Notes: generated by a model not told the origin, from the sequence alone. A stretch of 64,000 nucleotides of DNA from Bacteroidales bacterium UBA6267 (GCA_002440745.1 DJVB01000061.1:80202-144201), one strand, 5' to 3'. Numbered from the stretch's first letter, positions 1-9,858 are shown. Numbers and translations are program-made.

Positions 1-616
1 TTATCATGGCATCATATTTTTTGGCTAATTCTAATATTTTGTCTAGTGGTGCCACATTTCCATCCATTGAAAAAACGCCATCAGTAACGATAAGTCTAAA
101 GCGATTTGCTTGAGCATCTTGAAGTTGTTTTTCCAAGTCTTCCATATTGGCATTCTCGTAACGGTAGCGTTGGGCTTTACAAAGTCGAACTCCATCGATG
201 ATTGAAGCATGGTTGAGCGAATCGGAGATGATAGCATCTTCGGCACCAAGTAAAGGCTCGAAAACTCCACCGTTGGCATCGAATGCAGCAGCATATAAAA
301 TGGTGTCTTCAGTGCCAAAAAAATCAGCAATTTTTTTCTCAAGGGTTTTGTGGAGGTCTTGAGTTCCGCAGATAAATCGTACGGATGACATTCCATAGCC
401 ATGAGAGTCGAGTGCTTCTTTTGCAGCTTCGATTAAGTCAGGGCTATTACTTAGTCCCAGATAGTTATTCATACAGAAATTCAACACCTTTTGACCGGTG
501 CTAATGGTGATTTCGGCACCTTGTGGACTGGTGATAATTCGTTCGTCTTTGTATAAACCTGCTGATTTAATGTCGTTTAGTTCAGCAGATAAGAATTCTT
601 GAAAGCGGTTATACAT
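1..616 (-). CDS. kbl: Glycine C-acetyltransferase (2-amino-3-ketobutyrate CoA ligase), N-terminal part
   Basis: The gene is open from an ATG at 616 to the window edge without a stop, so about 205 N-terminal residues of a usual length near 395 are seen. It belongs to the PLP-dependent alpha-oxoamine synthase family, which condenses glycine with acetyl-CoA in threonine/glycine metabolism. Visible family features are NYLGLSNSP near residues 51-59, the [19 protein letters not shown] stretch that follows it, and [12 protein letters not shown], whose His stacks on the cofactor in relatives. The PLP lysine lies beyond the window. Other members of the family (KAS/BioF) are less likely, because the pattern of the first 60 residues is that of Kbl. 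The product and frame are clear; the split between Kbl and a serine palmitoyltransferase-like enzyme is from memory of the family. Confidence 0.88.
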   Translation of the reverse strand, partial: MYNRFQEFLSAELNDIKSAGLYKDERIITSPQGAEITISTGQKVLNFCMNNYLGLSNSPDLIEAAKEALDSHGYGMSSVRFICGTQDLHKTLEKKIADFFGTEDTILYAAAFDANGGVFEPLLGAEDAIISDSLNHASIIDGVRLCKAQRYRYENANMEDLEKQLQDAQANRFRLIVTDGVFSMDGNVAPLDKILELAKKYDAMI

Positions 617-666
617 AATATTAAGTTTTAGATAGTTTAAACCTTGTTAGAAGTGCGTAAAAGTAT

Positions 667-698
667 AAAAAAAACCGTCTCTGAAATAGAAACGGTTT
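667..698 (-). terminator. Rho-independent terminator of the EF-G2-like gene
   Basis: Read on the minus strand just past the EF-G2 stop, AAACCGT pairs with ACGGTTT. A further TCT/AGA pairing sits inside after one mismatch, the loop is short, and a run of eight T follows. This is a textbook intrinsic terminator. It separates the EF-G2-like gene from kbl, which lies downstream on the same strand, so the two are probably separate transcripts. Confidence 0.88.
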
Positions 699-720
699 AC
701 ATAAAAAAATCCTAAATACA

Positions 721-2850
721 CTATTCTTCGTCCTGTTCTTCTTCGTATTTCTTAAGCAGAGCTGTTTGCACATCAGCCGGTACTTGTTGATAAGCATCGA
801 AAGACATACTGAACATTCCACGGCCTGAAGTGATTGAGCTTAAAGCTGTTGCATAACGATTCAGCTCTGCAAGTGGCACTTTTGCACGGATAATTTGTTG
901 GCGTCCATTGGAATCCATACCCATGATAATGCCTCTGCGACCTTGCAAATCGGTCATTACACCTCCCATCATTTCTTCAGGAACAATGATTTCCATATTG
1001 TAGATTGGTTCCATAATTTTTGGTCCTGCATTCTTGAAAGCGGTGCTAAAGGCATTTCTTCCGGCAAGGATAAAGGATATTTCGTTGGAGTCAACCGGGT
1101 GCATTTTTCCGTCATAGATATACACAACAATATCTCGAGCATAACTTCCTGTTAATGGACCGGTTTCGATACGTTCGCGAATACCTTTCAGAATGGCCGG
1201 CATGAAGCGAGCGTCAATAGAACCTCCCACGATGCAGTTATTATAGATTAGTTTTCCTCCCCAAGGCAATTCGATGGTTTCCGTACCACGAACAGGAAAA
1301 TCTGTTGGGTCTTTATAGCCTTCGAAATAGGGCTGAATCAACAAATGGACTTCTCCAAATTGACCTGCTCCGCCCGACTGTTTTTTATGACGATAATCGG
1401 CTTTGGCTGGTTTGGTAATCGTTTCACGGTATGGAATTTTTGTAGGTAAAAACTCAATTCCAATTTTGTGAATTTTATCAAAATGCCATTTTACATTATT
1501 CACATGAGTTTCTCCCATAGCGCTGATAATCATCTGCTTAAGCTCTTTGGAATATTGAACTCGGAATGATGGATCAACACGGTGAACATCATTAAGAATG
1601 GCTCCGGTTTTTTCATCATCAGACGATTCTAAAGCTTTAACTGCAGTAAAATAGATTGGGTCAGGGAAAACGATTTTTTCTAACTGAACGTCTTTAGCAG
1701 CTGGAACATTTAAGGTGTCGTTTGTGTGGGTATCTTTAAGTTTAATGGTTGCTCCGATATCACCGGCAGTAATTTTTTCTACTTTTTCGCGGTTTTTACC
1801 GGCGGTGACTAATAACTGCGACAAACGCTCTTTATTACCGTTTCGACTGTTAATCAAATCCATGCCTTCAGTGACACATCCGCCATAAACTCGGAAATAG
1901 GATACTTCACCTAAGTGAGGCTCAATGGAAGTTTTGAACACAAAAATGGTTGTTGGGTCAGCCGGATTTGAAGTAAGTTCTTTTCCTTCGGTGGTGATTC
2001 TATGGCGTGCATCCGGTGTGGGTGTTGCCAAATTGATAAATTCCATGAGGCGGCTTATTCCAACGTTTTTCATGGCAGAGATGCAAAAAACAGGGAAATA
2101 GGCTCTATTGGCTAAACCGAGACGAATACCAAGACGTAACTCATCTAAAGTTAAGGTGTCGTTTTCAAAATATTTTTCCATCAATTCTTCAGAACCTTCG
2201 GCAGCAGATTCGATAAGAGTCATTTTTAGTTCTTCGGCTCTATCTATTTCAGATTCAGGAATATCCAAAATTTCGGGTTCACCACCATTTGGGCCATATT
2301 TGAGCATTTTCATCAACACTAAGTCGATAATGGCATTGAACTCCGGGCCTTCAGAAACCGGATATTGAACTAAGGTTACTTTTTCGCCAAAAGCTTCTTT
2401 CATTTGGCTTAATGTTTCATTGAAATTTGACTTTTCATGATCAACTTGATTGATAACGAAAGTCACAGGACTATTATAACGGGTTGTATTTCTCCAGGCA
2501 ATTTCGGTTCCCACATTCACACCCTGATGTGCATCAACCACCAAAAAAGCGGTGTCGGCTACATGAAGTGCACTTGTTACTTCTCCAACATAGTCGGGAG
2601 TTCCGGGAGTATCGATAATGTTAATTTTTTTTCCGTTGTGAATGGTGTACATTATTGTGGAAGTGATGGACTGACCTTTTTCAAGTTCAATTTCACGGTA
2701 ATCTGATACGGTGTTTTTGTCGCCAATACTTCCTCTACGGCTAATAATTCCTCCGTCAAATAACATGGTCTCGGCAAGAGTTGTCTTGCCGCTGCCCGCC
2801 CCTCCGACGAGTGCAATGTTTTTTACTTCGCTGGTTTCAAATACTTTCAT
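721..2850 (-). CDS. EF-G2-like translation elongation factor paralogue
   Basis: This 709-residue protein has the full EF-G layout: GTPase domain (about 1-270), domain II (about 290-380), domain III, domain IV (about 470-600, with the HKKQSGGAGQFGEV motif) and domain V. The P-loop is GGAGSGKT at 16-23. Two GTPase motifs deviate from canonical EF-G. The G3 motif reads DTPGTPDY (80-87), so the catalytic His of DTPGHVDF is Thr, and G4 reads NQVD (134-137) instead of NKxD. This matches the EF-G-like paralogue group, in which Bacteroides thetaiotaomicron EF-G2 was reported (my recollection) to support translocation without GTP hydrolysis and to matter under starvation. Ribosomal translocation or ribosome protection under slow growth is therefore the likely role. 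It is not the housekeeping fusA of the rpsL-rpsG operon. It has its own terminator, and ATG 2850 is the only sensible start. Confidence 0.9.
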   Translation of the reverse strand: MKVFETSEVKNIALVGGAGSGKTTLAETMLFDGGIISRRGSIGDKNTVSDYREIELEKGQSITSTIMYTIHNGKKINIIDTPGTPDYVGEVTSALHVADTAFLVVDAHQGVNVGTEIAWRNTTRYNSPVTFVINQVDHEKSNFNETLSQMKEAFGEKVTLVQYPVSEGPEFNAIIDLVLMKMLKYGPNGGEPEILDIPESEIDRAEELKMTLIESAAEGSEELMEKYFENDTLTLDELRLGIRLGLANRAYFPVFCISAMKNVGISRLMEFINLATPTPDARHRITTEGKELTSNPADPTTIFVFKTSIEPHLGEVSYFRVYGGCVTEGMDLINSRNGNKERLSQLLVTAGKNREKVEKITAGDIGATIKLKDTHTNDTLNVPAAKDVQLEKIVFPDPIYFTAVKALESSDDEKTGAILNDVHRVDPSFRVQYSKELKQMIISAMGETHVNNVKWHFDKIHKIGIEFLPTKIPYRETITKPAKADYRHKKQSGGAGQFGEVHLLIQPYFEGYKDPTDFPVRGTETIELPWGGKLIYNNCIVGGSIDARFMPAILKGIRERIETGPLTGSYARDIVVYIYDGKMHPVDSNEISFILAGRNAFSTAFKNAGPKIMEPIYNMEIIVPEEMMGGVMTDLQGRRGIIMGMDSNGRQQIIRAKVPLAELNRYATALSSITSGRGMFSMSFDAYQQVPADVQTALLKKYEEEQDEE

Positions 2851-3118
2851 ATTAATTTTACTTTAAAACGTATTGATAATTATGTTAATTCGCTAAAAAA
2901 GGACGGTAAAAATAGCATTTTTTATAACATTGTGTTTTATTTATTTAATAATATTATATGCAAAAGAATATCAGTACTTTAGGGTGTTTTTTTTGAAAAA
3001 ATACAATGGTTGATTAGTGAAAATATCATGGATTTTAGTGCAGCCTTATGTTATGAATATGTTATTTATCATTTTAGAGGAAGGATGGATAAACGAAGGT
3101 GAAAAGGAAGAGGAGAAA

Positions 3119-4207
3119 CTATCCTGAGCGGGCTTTTTTCCAAAGGATATTGTACATTGCTTTACGGAAATATCGTAAATCGGTCAGGATGGGATTTTTG
3201 TCGTAAGCATCCATATAGCGGCGTTCACTGGCGATAATATCTTCCAATTCTTTAGGCATATCGGCGTAAAATGGTGGTACTAAACCGGGGCGATATTTTT
3301 TCCTGCGTTCGCGATGCTCCTCGGGGTAGAGGCTAAGATAATGCTTACTTAAGGGCCGAACTCCGACTAATTTCAAATCTCTCCTAACTAAATTAATGAG
3401 CATTGGCAATTCATCCAACCAAAATTTACGTAAGATACGCCCAATGGTAGTTATTCGGAAATCATCCTTAAATTTTCCTCCCTCTTGTAAACTGTTCTGC
3501 TGATAGATATACTCTTGTAAATACTCGGAATAAGCGTGCATGGTTCGCGCTTTATACACTTTGATTAGTTTCCCGCCTTTGCCTTCTCTTTTCAAACGAA
3601 TCAATGGGCCGTAAGTAGGACTATAATCAAAGGCCGGATCTTTTACCTTTCGAACTTTTACCCAAAGCTTGCTGTCGAAATAATCTTCCGAAACTACCTC
3701 AAAACCACATGAATAAAGTCGGCCTAAAGTTTCGGCTTTCGACAAAACTCGGTTGCGTCCGGCAGTAAGGAAAAAATATATTTTCTTAAAACCCCAAACT
3801 TTTGGACTTACACGCTTAACAAAAAAGTCAATGGTGTACATTATCCAATTGATTCCAGCAGGATATTTATTTAAAATCCTTCGCTTGCGTAAACTATAGG
3901 TTTCGGCATTGCAAATAAAAAATCCTCCTTCTTCAAGTTTACCGTTGATAGTCTCAAAAAACTTGTTTATCCTCCGAATGTCGTTCACCGGTTTTAGGTT
4001 GACGATGTTTTTATAGGTATTTCGTGGCTGCATTTCCACGTTAAATGGAGTTGTTGTGGCAACAATCAATGTGTTGACATCATTGGTATCCAATGATTTA
4101 GAAATAAAATCATAAGCTCTTATGCTCGTTTCTCTGATTATAAGCTCTTTCAAGTTATGCAGTTTAATTCTCCACAAAGGTATAGGATTTTCTTTGTTAT
4201 AAAACAA
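3119..4207 (-). CDS. Bacterial sugar transferase (lipid carrier glycosyl-1-phosphate transferase) with an atypical N-terminal half
   Basis: The C-terminal half (about 205-362) is a clear bacterial sugar transferase domain. It shows KARTMHAYSEY, RITTIGRILRKFWLDELP and NLVRRDLKLVGVRPLS, the last holding the catalytic region that moves a sugar phosphate onto a polyprenyl phosphate to start polysaccharide synthesis. The N-terminal half (1-200) lacks the four-helix membrane module of WbaP-type enzymes. Parts of it (LEEGGFFICNAETYS, LSKAETLGRLYSCGFEVVSED) resemble a degenerate class I methyltransferase-like fold. A hydrophobic stretch near 135-160 may be the membrane hairpin. The gene diverges from a Wzi-like capsule protein at 4351, which fits a capsule or exopolysaccharide role. 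The domain call is firm. The acceptor, the sugar and the N-terminal function are unknown. Confidence 0.85.
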   Translation of the reverse strand: MFYNKENPIPLWRIKLHNLKELIIRETSIRAYDFISKSLDTNDVNTLIVATTTPFNVEMQPRNTYKNIVNLKPVNDIRRINKFFETINGKLEEGGFFICNAETYSLRKRRILNKYPAGINWIMYTIDFFVKRVSPKVWGFKKIYFFLTAGRNRVLSKAETLGRLYSCGFEVVSEDYFDSKLWVKVRKVKDPAFDYSPTYGPLIRLKREGKGGKLIKVYKARTMHAYSEYLQEYIYQQNSLQEGGKFKDDFRITTIGRILRKFWLDELPMLINLVRRDLKLVGVRPLSKHYLSLYPEEHRERRKKYRPGLVPPFYADMPKELEDIIASERRYMDAYDKNPILTDLRYFRKAMYNILWKKARSG

Positions 4208-4350
4208 GCTTTATAGCAGTTGTAAATTTTAGCAGCAGTTGACGGATTAGTTGTTATTTTGCGTTCAAATTCATTTAACCTATTTTTTTTAGAATAATGC
4301 ATTTTAACAATAGATAAACTTGCTCGATTATCAAACATAACTTTTTCAAG

Positions 4351-6039
4351 ATGAGACAACTACTTTTACTATTAGTTTTTATTATATCTGTTTCCTCCGG
4401 TTTTTCCCAATCTGTGCCGGTTCATCTTACTCAAGCAGAGCTTTATGATTTTATGGATGAATTGGCAAACGAGGGCTATATCTCCTTGAATTCTGCTGTG
4501 AAGCCATACTCTAAAAAGCAGATTTTCGATTGGCTCACTGAAGCAAATCAATTCGAAACCTTATCGAAAAGGCAAAAGGATCAGATTGACTTCTATTTGA
4601 AAGAATACCAAATGGCATCGAATCAGGTGCAGAATCCTTATGGAATGTCGAAATTGAATTTGGTAAAAAAATGGACCAATAAATCAGCGGTGCAGTTGGA
4701 TCAATTGGGTTATTTCTACAAGGATGATAAGTTTACATTTGCCATAAAACCTATCTGGGGAGTGGATTATCGAACAAATGACAGCGGTTCGGTAAGGCAT
4801 TTTTGGGGAGGTTTAGGAGCTTGGGCTACGATTGGCAGTCATTGGTCAATCTATGCTTCATTGCGCGATAACTCTATAACGGAGATTACAGCTTTCCCAA
4901 ATTATTTTACTCAAGAGGAAGGTGGCAACTACAAGATTGGTGAAGGCGGCAGACCAGGAGGCGACTATAGCGAAATGCGCGGCGGGGTCACTTATGCCTG
5001 GTCTTGGGGCGATATTGGATTGATAAAAGATCATGTTCAGGTTGGCGACAACTATCATGGCGCCAATATATTATCCGGTCGAACGCCCTCTTATGCCATG
5101 CTGAAACTACATATTAATCCCGTTAAATGGTTCGACTTCAATTATCATCATGGTTGGCTTGTGAGTGAGGATGTGGATAGTAGCCGGTCATATTTCTCCA
5201 CTGCCGGAACCTATAAGAAGGTTTTTCGACCAAAATTTTTAGCTACTAATCTTTTCACGTTCATCCCATGGAAAGGAATCCATTTTTCAGTTGGAAACTC
5301 AATTGTTTACACTGACCTCAACGGCCCGCATCCGGCTTATTTTATTCCGGTAATGTTTTTTAAATCTATCGATCATACACTGAATCATAATATTGAAAAT
5401 CAAAATTCTCAAATGTTTGCTAATCTCAGCATACGCAAGATCAAGCATTTACATCTTTACAGTTCGTTGTTTTTGGATGAGTTTAAAAAGGAACGTGTTA
5501 CTAACGACACCCTTCATAATTTTGTCAGCATAAAAGCCGGTATGAAATTGACTAATTGGCCGGTGAAAAATATTGCTCTCACCTTTGAATATACTCGCAC
5601 GAATCCAATGACGTATAAACATACAGTTTCGGGGTTAACTTATGCTTCAAATAAGTTCAATCTTGGCCATTATCTTATCGACAACTCTCAAGAAACCTAT
5701 CTTTCCATTCAATGGAAACCCATTGCTCGGCTTTACTTAAAAGGAGAGTATTTCTATGCCATGCACGGCGATGAATATGATTATAATTTTTATATAGGCT
5801 ACGACCCGACCAATATTCCTGTGGTTGAAAACCTTACATGGTCGAACCACACTCTTGGACTCTATGCTACTTATGAGTTGTTGAACGATGTTTATATCCG
5901 TGGCTATTTTACCCAAACCAACACTCAGGGCTTTGATTTGAATGGTAAATCGGCAAATTATTATCTAAATCGTTTTTCCAGTCCGTTTTATCATGGAAAA
6001 TTAAATACCTTTGGCGTGGGATTAAATATTGGTTTTTAA
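4351..6039 (+). CDS. Wzi-like capsule assembly outer-membrane beta-barrel protein
   Basis: The 562-residue protein starts with a Sec signal peptide (cleavage near FSQS, residue 20). An alpha-helical N-terminal segment follows (about 25-95) and then many amphipathic strands rich in aromatic residues, ending in GVGLNIGF with a terminal Phe typical of outer-membrane barrels. The pattern fits the Cap_assem_Wzi family, whose E. coli member binds group 1 capsule at the cell surface. The neighbouring divergent sugar transferase supports a polysaccharide link. The overlapping minus-strand frame at 4858-5058 is a shadow. The family call comes from layout and recollection rather than one decisive motif. 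Confidence 0.75.
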   Translation: MRQLLLLLVFIISVSSGFSQSVPVHLTQAELYDFMDELANEGYISLNSAVKPYSKKQIFDWLTEANQFETLSKRQKDQIDFYLKEYQMASNQVQNPYGMSKLNLVKKWTNKSAVQLDQLGYFYKDDKFTFAIKPIWGVDYRTNDSGSVRHFWGGLGAWATIGSHWSIYASLRDNSITEITAFPNYFTQEEGGNYKIGEGGRPGGDYSEMRGGVTYAWSWGDIGLIKDHVQVGDNYHGANILSGRTPSYAMLKLHINPVKWFDFNYHHGWLVSEDVDSSRSYFSTAGTYKKVFRPKFLATNLFTFIPWKGIHFSVGNSIVYTDLNGPHPAYFIPVMFFKSIDHTLNHNIENQNSQMFANLSIRKIKHLHLYSSLFLDEFKKERVTNDTLHNFVSIKAGMKLTNWPVKNIALTFEYTRTNPMTYKHTVSGLTYASNKFNLGHYLIDNSQETYLSIQWKPIARLYLKGEYFYAMHGDEYDYNFYIGYDPTNIPVVENLTWSNHTLGLYATYELLNDVYIRGYFTQTNTQGFDLNGKSANYYLNRFSSPFYHGKLNTFGVGLNIGF

Positions 6040-6047
6040 ATGTTGCT

Positions 6048-6992
6048 ATGGGAACGAACGATTACATTTTAGGGATCGACATTGGGGGCACAAACACAGT
6101 TTTTGGGCTTGTTGATGGTCTTGGAAATATTGTAAATAGAGGAAAATTATCCACAAGAAATTATTCCGATTTCGAAAGTTTGGCATTCGATCTTGCAGCC
6201 AAAATAAAGGCGTTGCCACTTTTTTCGAACCTTAAAGCGGTTGGTGTAGGTGCTCCAAATGGAAATTTTTTTAGCGGAAGTATTGATTTTGCCCCCAATC
6301 TTAATTGGGGTGAACATATCCGCGTGAATGAAATTTTGGGAAAAGCATTGTCGCTGCCGGTGGTGATAACCAACGATGCAAATGCAGCAGCTTGTGGTGA
6401 AAAATTCTACGGAGGTGCCATTGAAATGACTGATTTTGTTACGATTACATTAGGAACCGGAGTTGGAAGCGGTATTTACGTTAACGGTAATCTGCTTCAA
6501 GGTAAACATGGTTTTGGCGGTGAATTCGGACATATTATTGTTGAGGAAAACGGCAGACTTTGTGGATGCGGAAAACGCGGATGTCTTGAAACTTATACCT
6601 CTGTTTCAGGCATTATTTACACCGTTAAGGAATTGATTTCTAAAGGTGAAAAAACGGTTTTAGTAGATGATGAGAATCTAAATGGAAAAAAAATTGAACA
6701 GGCTGCAATTAGTGGAGATGCAGTTGCTTTAAAGTCATTTCAAATTACTACTGAATATTTAGGGAAAGCATTAGCCAACTATGTCACTATTTTTGACCCT
6801 GAGGCCATTTTTCTTTTGGGTGGTTTGGCACAAAGTGGAAGTCTCATTTTCGACAACACCAAAAAAGTAATGGAAGAAAATTTGATGAAAATCTTCAAAA
6901 ATCAAGTTCAAATTTTGCCGTCCCAACTTCCTGATGCAGATGCTGCTATTCTTGGCGCGGCAGCTATTGCCGGAGAAGCTCTTAATTTTTAA
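6048..6992 (+). CDS. ROK-family sugar kinase (glucokinase-like)
   Basis: This 314-residue cytosolic kinase has the ROK phosphate motif DIGGTN at 10-15, the sugar/catalytic site NDANAAACGE, the ExGH motif GGEFGH and the zinc-binding signature CGCGKRGCLE typical of ROK kinases. It probably phosphorylates glucose or an N-acetylhexosamine with ATP; the substrate cannot be read from these motifs. It starts 8 bp after the Wzi-like gene and is likely cotranscribed with it. There is no N-terminal DNA-binding domain, so it is an enzyme and not a NagC-type repressor. Confidence 0.9.
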   Translation: MGTNDYILGIDIGGTNTVFGLVDGLGNIVNRGKLSTRNYSDFESLAFDLAAKIKALPLFSNLKAVGVGAPNGNFFSGSIDFAPNLNWGEHIRVNEILGKALSLPVVITNDANAAACGEKFYGGAIEMTDFVTITLGTGVGSGIYVNGNLLQGKHGFGGEFGHIIVEENGRLCGCGKRGCLETYTSVSGIIYTVKELISKGEKTVLVDDENLNGKKIEQAAISGDAVALKSFQITTEYLGKALANYVTIFDPEAIFLLGGLAQSGSLIFDNTKKVMEENLMKIFKNQVQILPSQLPDADAAILGAAAIAGEALNF

Positions 6993-6998
6993 ACAAAT

Positions 6999-8405
6999 CT
7001 AAAGGGCTGAAAATAAGCGTTTTTCAATGATATAGTCTGCCACCTCAATAGGAATATATTTCCTCCAATCTTCCCTTTTTTCGCTGATCAATTGTAGCAC
7101 TTCCTTCGACCGAATCGACAACTCATCAATATGTCGTGGGGTGATGTCGAGAATTAATTTATTCTTAATCAAATATTTATATAAGTTCTTCACATCGGCT
7201 TCTAAGAAAACATCCTTAGAACTAATCAGCTCGGCACTGCGATCCGTTTTTGTGGGATAGATATACATTTTGGTGTTTTTTCGGAAGAGCATCGCAAGAG
7301 CTTCCATAATTCCTCCGTCTAAATCGCTATAGGATGATTTGTCGAGTATTGTTTGCAAGTTAGGAACACCCAAAATAATTCGTAACTGCTTCATTTTGAA
7401 CTGTGAGAAGAAAGCTGTCAATTTATGAAACTCTCGAAAATCGCTCACCATTACATTTTGCCCCATCAAATTGAGCATATCAACTCGCTGTAGAAAATCT
7501 TTTTCGTCAATTACACCTTGGTTGGTGATGTCGTTTAACGTTAATTCGCAGAAAAACAAGGTATTGCCAGGCTCATAGTTTTCATCACGTTTGAACAAAC
7601 TCAGACTTTGGTCGATAATGTCCATGGCGATATTCGTGATGGGCTTGAAATGACCGCGAAAAGCCAATACGTTTTTCTTATAAAGCATATCCGAAGGCTG
7701 CTGAACTTGACCTTCCTTGTCGAACATGATGGCATGAGTAATGCCATGTTTTACTAATTGTACTGCTAACAAGCGATTGTCAACATATTCCAAATCAGGA
7801 CCTTCCATACGAATCATGGTGATTCTAAACCGATCTTTCGACAGATTTTCAAGGAGAGATTGCAAGAAAACATTGGGATATTTGTGGTGATAGGCGCAGG
7901 CATAAACCAAATTCACACCTAAAACTCCAATGGTAGCTTGTTGCAAAAGGCCGTCATTTTCAAGCAGTTTCACATGAAGAATAATGGTATTGGGTTCAGA
8001 GTTGGGATTCAACTGAAATTTGATGCCCATCCACCCATTTCCCGAATTCGTCTTTTGATAATTCAGAATTTCAAAAGTATCGGCAAAGGCAAAGAGTAGT
8101 TTTTCTTGGTTTTGGTCTTTCACCAAATTTTCAACCTGACGATATTCTGCATCCAACATTTTAAGAAGGCGGTCTTCAGAAACATAGCGTCCTTGTTGGC
8201 CTTGATTATAAAGCGCATCGCTGAAAGATTTGTCGTAAGCGGAGATAGTTTTTGCAACGGTTAGGGAAGAGCCGCCAGCTTGAAAAAAATGTCGAGCCAC
8301 TTCCTGACCTCCACCTATTTCGGCAAAGGAACCATAAAATGGCGTGTCGATATTGATTTTTAAAGCTTTACGATTAGTAGGAATTATTTCTGAAGCCATA
8401 ATCAA
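6999..8405 (-). CDS. Conserved protein of unknown function
   Basis: This is a 468-residue soluble protein without signal peptide or membrane segment. The N-terminal part contains YGSFAEIGGGQEVARHFF and GSSLTVAKTISAYDKSFSD, which I recall from a widespread but uncharacterised bacterial family that is often misnamed. No P-loop or classical enzyme signature is visible. The C-terminal half is mixed alpha/beta and ends in a basic helix-rich tail (YIPIEVADYIIEKRLF). ATG 8399 (MASEIIP) is an equally good start. It converges with the ROK kinase (6 bp apart) and lies just downstream of lysC on the same strand. No function is proposed. Confidence 0.8.
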   Translation of the reverse strand: MIMASEIIPTNRKALKINIDTPFYGSFAEIGGGQEVARHFFQAGGSSLTVAKTISAYDKSFSDALYNQGQQGRYVSEDRLLKMLDAEYRQVENLVKDQNQEKLLFAFADTFEILNYQKTNSGNGWMGIKFQLNPNSEPNTIILHVKLLENDGLLQQATIGVLGVNLVYACAYHHKYPNVFLQSLLENLSKDRFRITMIRMEGPDLEYVDNRLLAVQLVKHGITHAIMFDKEGQVQQPSDMLYKKNVLAFRGHFKPITNIAMDIIDQSLSLFKRDENYEPGNTLFFCELTLNDITNQGVIDEKDFLQRVDMLNLMGQNVMVSDFREFHKLTAFFSQFKMKQLRIILGVPNLQTILDKSSYSDLDGGIMEALAMLFRKNTKMYIYPTKTDRSAELISSKDVFLEADVKNLYKYLIKNKLILDITPRHIDELSIRSKEVLQLISEKREDWRKYIPIEVADYIIEKRLFSAL

Positions 8406-8462
8406 AAAATTTGAGTTGCAAAAATAACCTCAATCCCATAAAAAATCACCACTAAAATACTT

Positions 8463-9743
8463 CTATTTATCAGTTAGGGTCAACACCATCTGAATTGTAC
8501 TTCGGCTTCTTTGTTCCAATAGAATTTTTCGGCCTTTGCTGCATTCACTCACATCTTTTTGCCGATAGTGTCGAATGGTGAGCAACTCAAGCTCTTTGTT
8601 GTATTTCACCTTATAATCTTTGCGAAGGTTTTCGGTTAATTGGTTGTTTTTTCGTTCGTTATCATCGATACAAATGGAAAAGCTTAGAGCCGAAACCTGC
8701 ATCATGTTCACTTTTATATGCAGTTTAGCTAAGAGGCTGAAAATCTTAGCTAAATGATCTTCGTTCATAAAAGAATAATCCCGAGGGCTGATGCTCATAA
8801 GAAGTTGATTCTTTTTTACGATAAAATTTGGCACATCCTGATCGTTAAAGGTGTCGGCAGCGATGCAACTTCCTTCCGATTGTGGATTCAAAAATGATTT
8901 TACATAAAGGGGTATCTGTTTATTTTGCAGAGGTTTAATGGTCTTTGGATGAATGATGGTCGCACCATAATAAGCCAACTCAATGGTTTCGCCGTAGGAT
9001 ACCGTATCGAGTTTTGTGGTATTGTTAAAAATTTTAGGATCGGCGTTGAGAAGTCCGGGAACGTCTTTCCAGATGGTCAGGTTTTCGGCATCTAAGGCCC
9101 AAGCAAAAATGGCTCCGGTGAAATCGGAACCTTCACGTCCCAAAGTAGTCGTACTTCCATTGGAATCGGCTCCTATAAATCCTTGGGTTATTATCCATTG
9201 GTTGGTTTTCAGATCGTTAAGGCAATGAGTTTTAATCTTTTCAGAACTCGTGGACCAATCAACCGATGCTTCACGATAAAGGCTGTCGGTCAAAACCAAT
9301 TGGCGTGCATCAGCCCAAGAAACTTTGTAGTGCAATGATTTTAAGTAGATAAAAATCAGCTTGGTGGACAAAACTTCACCCAACCCGACAATTTGGTCGT
9401 AATCGGCATCGTGGTTCGAAAAATCGGTTGACTTGCATATCTCTCTGATTTGTAGAGTGATAGATTTAACCTCTTCCAATGCTTCTTTTTGAAAATCCGA
9501 TAGGAAAAGTCCTTGTACAATTTCCAAATGAAAGGCTTCTACATGCTTAATTTCTTCTTCAGGGAAACTGCCTCTGTATAATTTTTCTACGACTTTTTCG
9601 AGGGCATTAGTCGTTTTTCCCATGGCCGAAACGACAATAATTAATTTCGTTTCGTTGAAATTTTTTAGAATCCCTTCTAAATTTCTTACTGCCTCAGCAT
9701 CCTTAACCGAAGCTCCTCCAAATTTAAATACACTGATTTTCAA
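8463..9743 (-). CDS. lysC: Aspartate kinase
   Basis: The 426-residue monofunctional aspartokinase phosphorylates aspartate with ATP, the first step to lysine, threonine and methionine. The kinase domain (about 1-280) begins with the signature VFKFGGASVKDAE, and VGLGEVLST and GREGSDFTGA follow. A C-terminal regulatory ACT region (about 310-426) is present, with one clear ACT unit (MSISPRDYSFMNEDHLAKIF) and a weaker second one. There is no homoserine dehydrogenase fusion. The protein is somewhat short for a double-ACT enzyme, so feedback control may differ from that of E. coli LysC. Confidence 0.92.
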   Translation of the reverse strand: MKISVFKFGGASVKDAEAVRNLEGILKNFNETKLIIVVSAMGKTTNALEKVVEKLYRGSFPEEEIKHVEAFHLEIVQGLFLSDFQKEALEEVKSITLQIREICKSTDFSNHDADYDQIVGLGEVLSTKLIFIYLKSLHYKVSWADARQLVLTDSLYREASVDWSTSSEKIKTHCLNDLKTNQWIITQGFIGADSNGSTTTLGREGSDFTGAIFAWALDAENLTIWKDVPGLLNADPKIFNNTTKLDTVSYGETIELAYYGATIIHPKTIKPLQNKQIPLYVKSFLNPQSEGSCIAADTFNDQDVPNFIVKKNQLLMSISPRDYSFMNEDHLAKIFSLLAKLHIKVNMMQVSALSFSICIDDNERKNNQLTENLRKDYKVKYNKELELLTIRHYRQKDVSECSKGRKILLEQRSRSTIQMVLTLTDK

Positions 9744-9858
9744 TCAAAAAAACTTTATTGGTTTGTTTTGTAAAAGTAGAAAAAAAACGGTTCAACCTAT
9801 TTTTCTCTATCAGACAAATTGGAGAATGAACAAAACGAAGACTAAGTTTGATACTGAA

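Noticed and set aside
43..402. Open minus-strand frame of 119 codons inside the partial kbl region
   Set aside because: A different minus-strand frame encodes an unmistakable Kbl N-terminus from 616 to the window edge; this one is a shadow.
4150..4359. Minus-strand 69-codon frame between the sugar transferase and the Wzi-like gene
   Set aside because: It overlaps both gene starts and has low-complexity composition.
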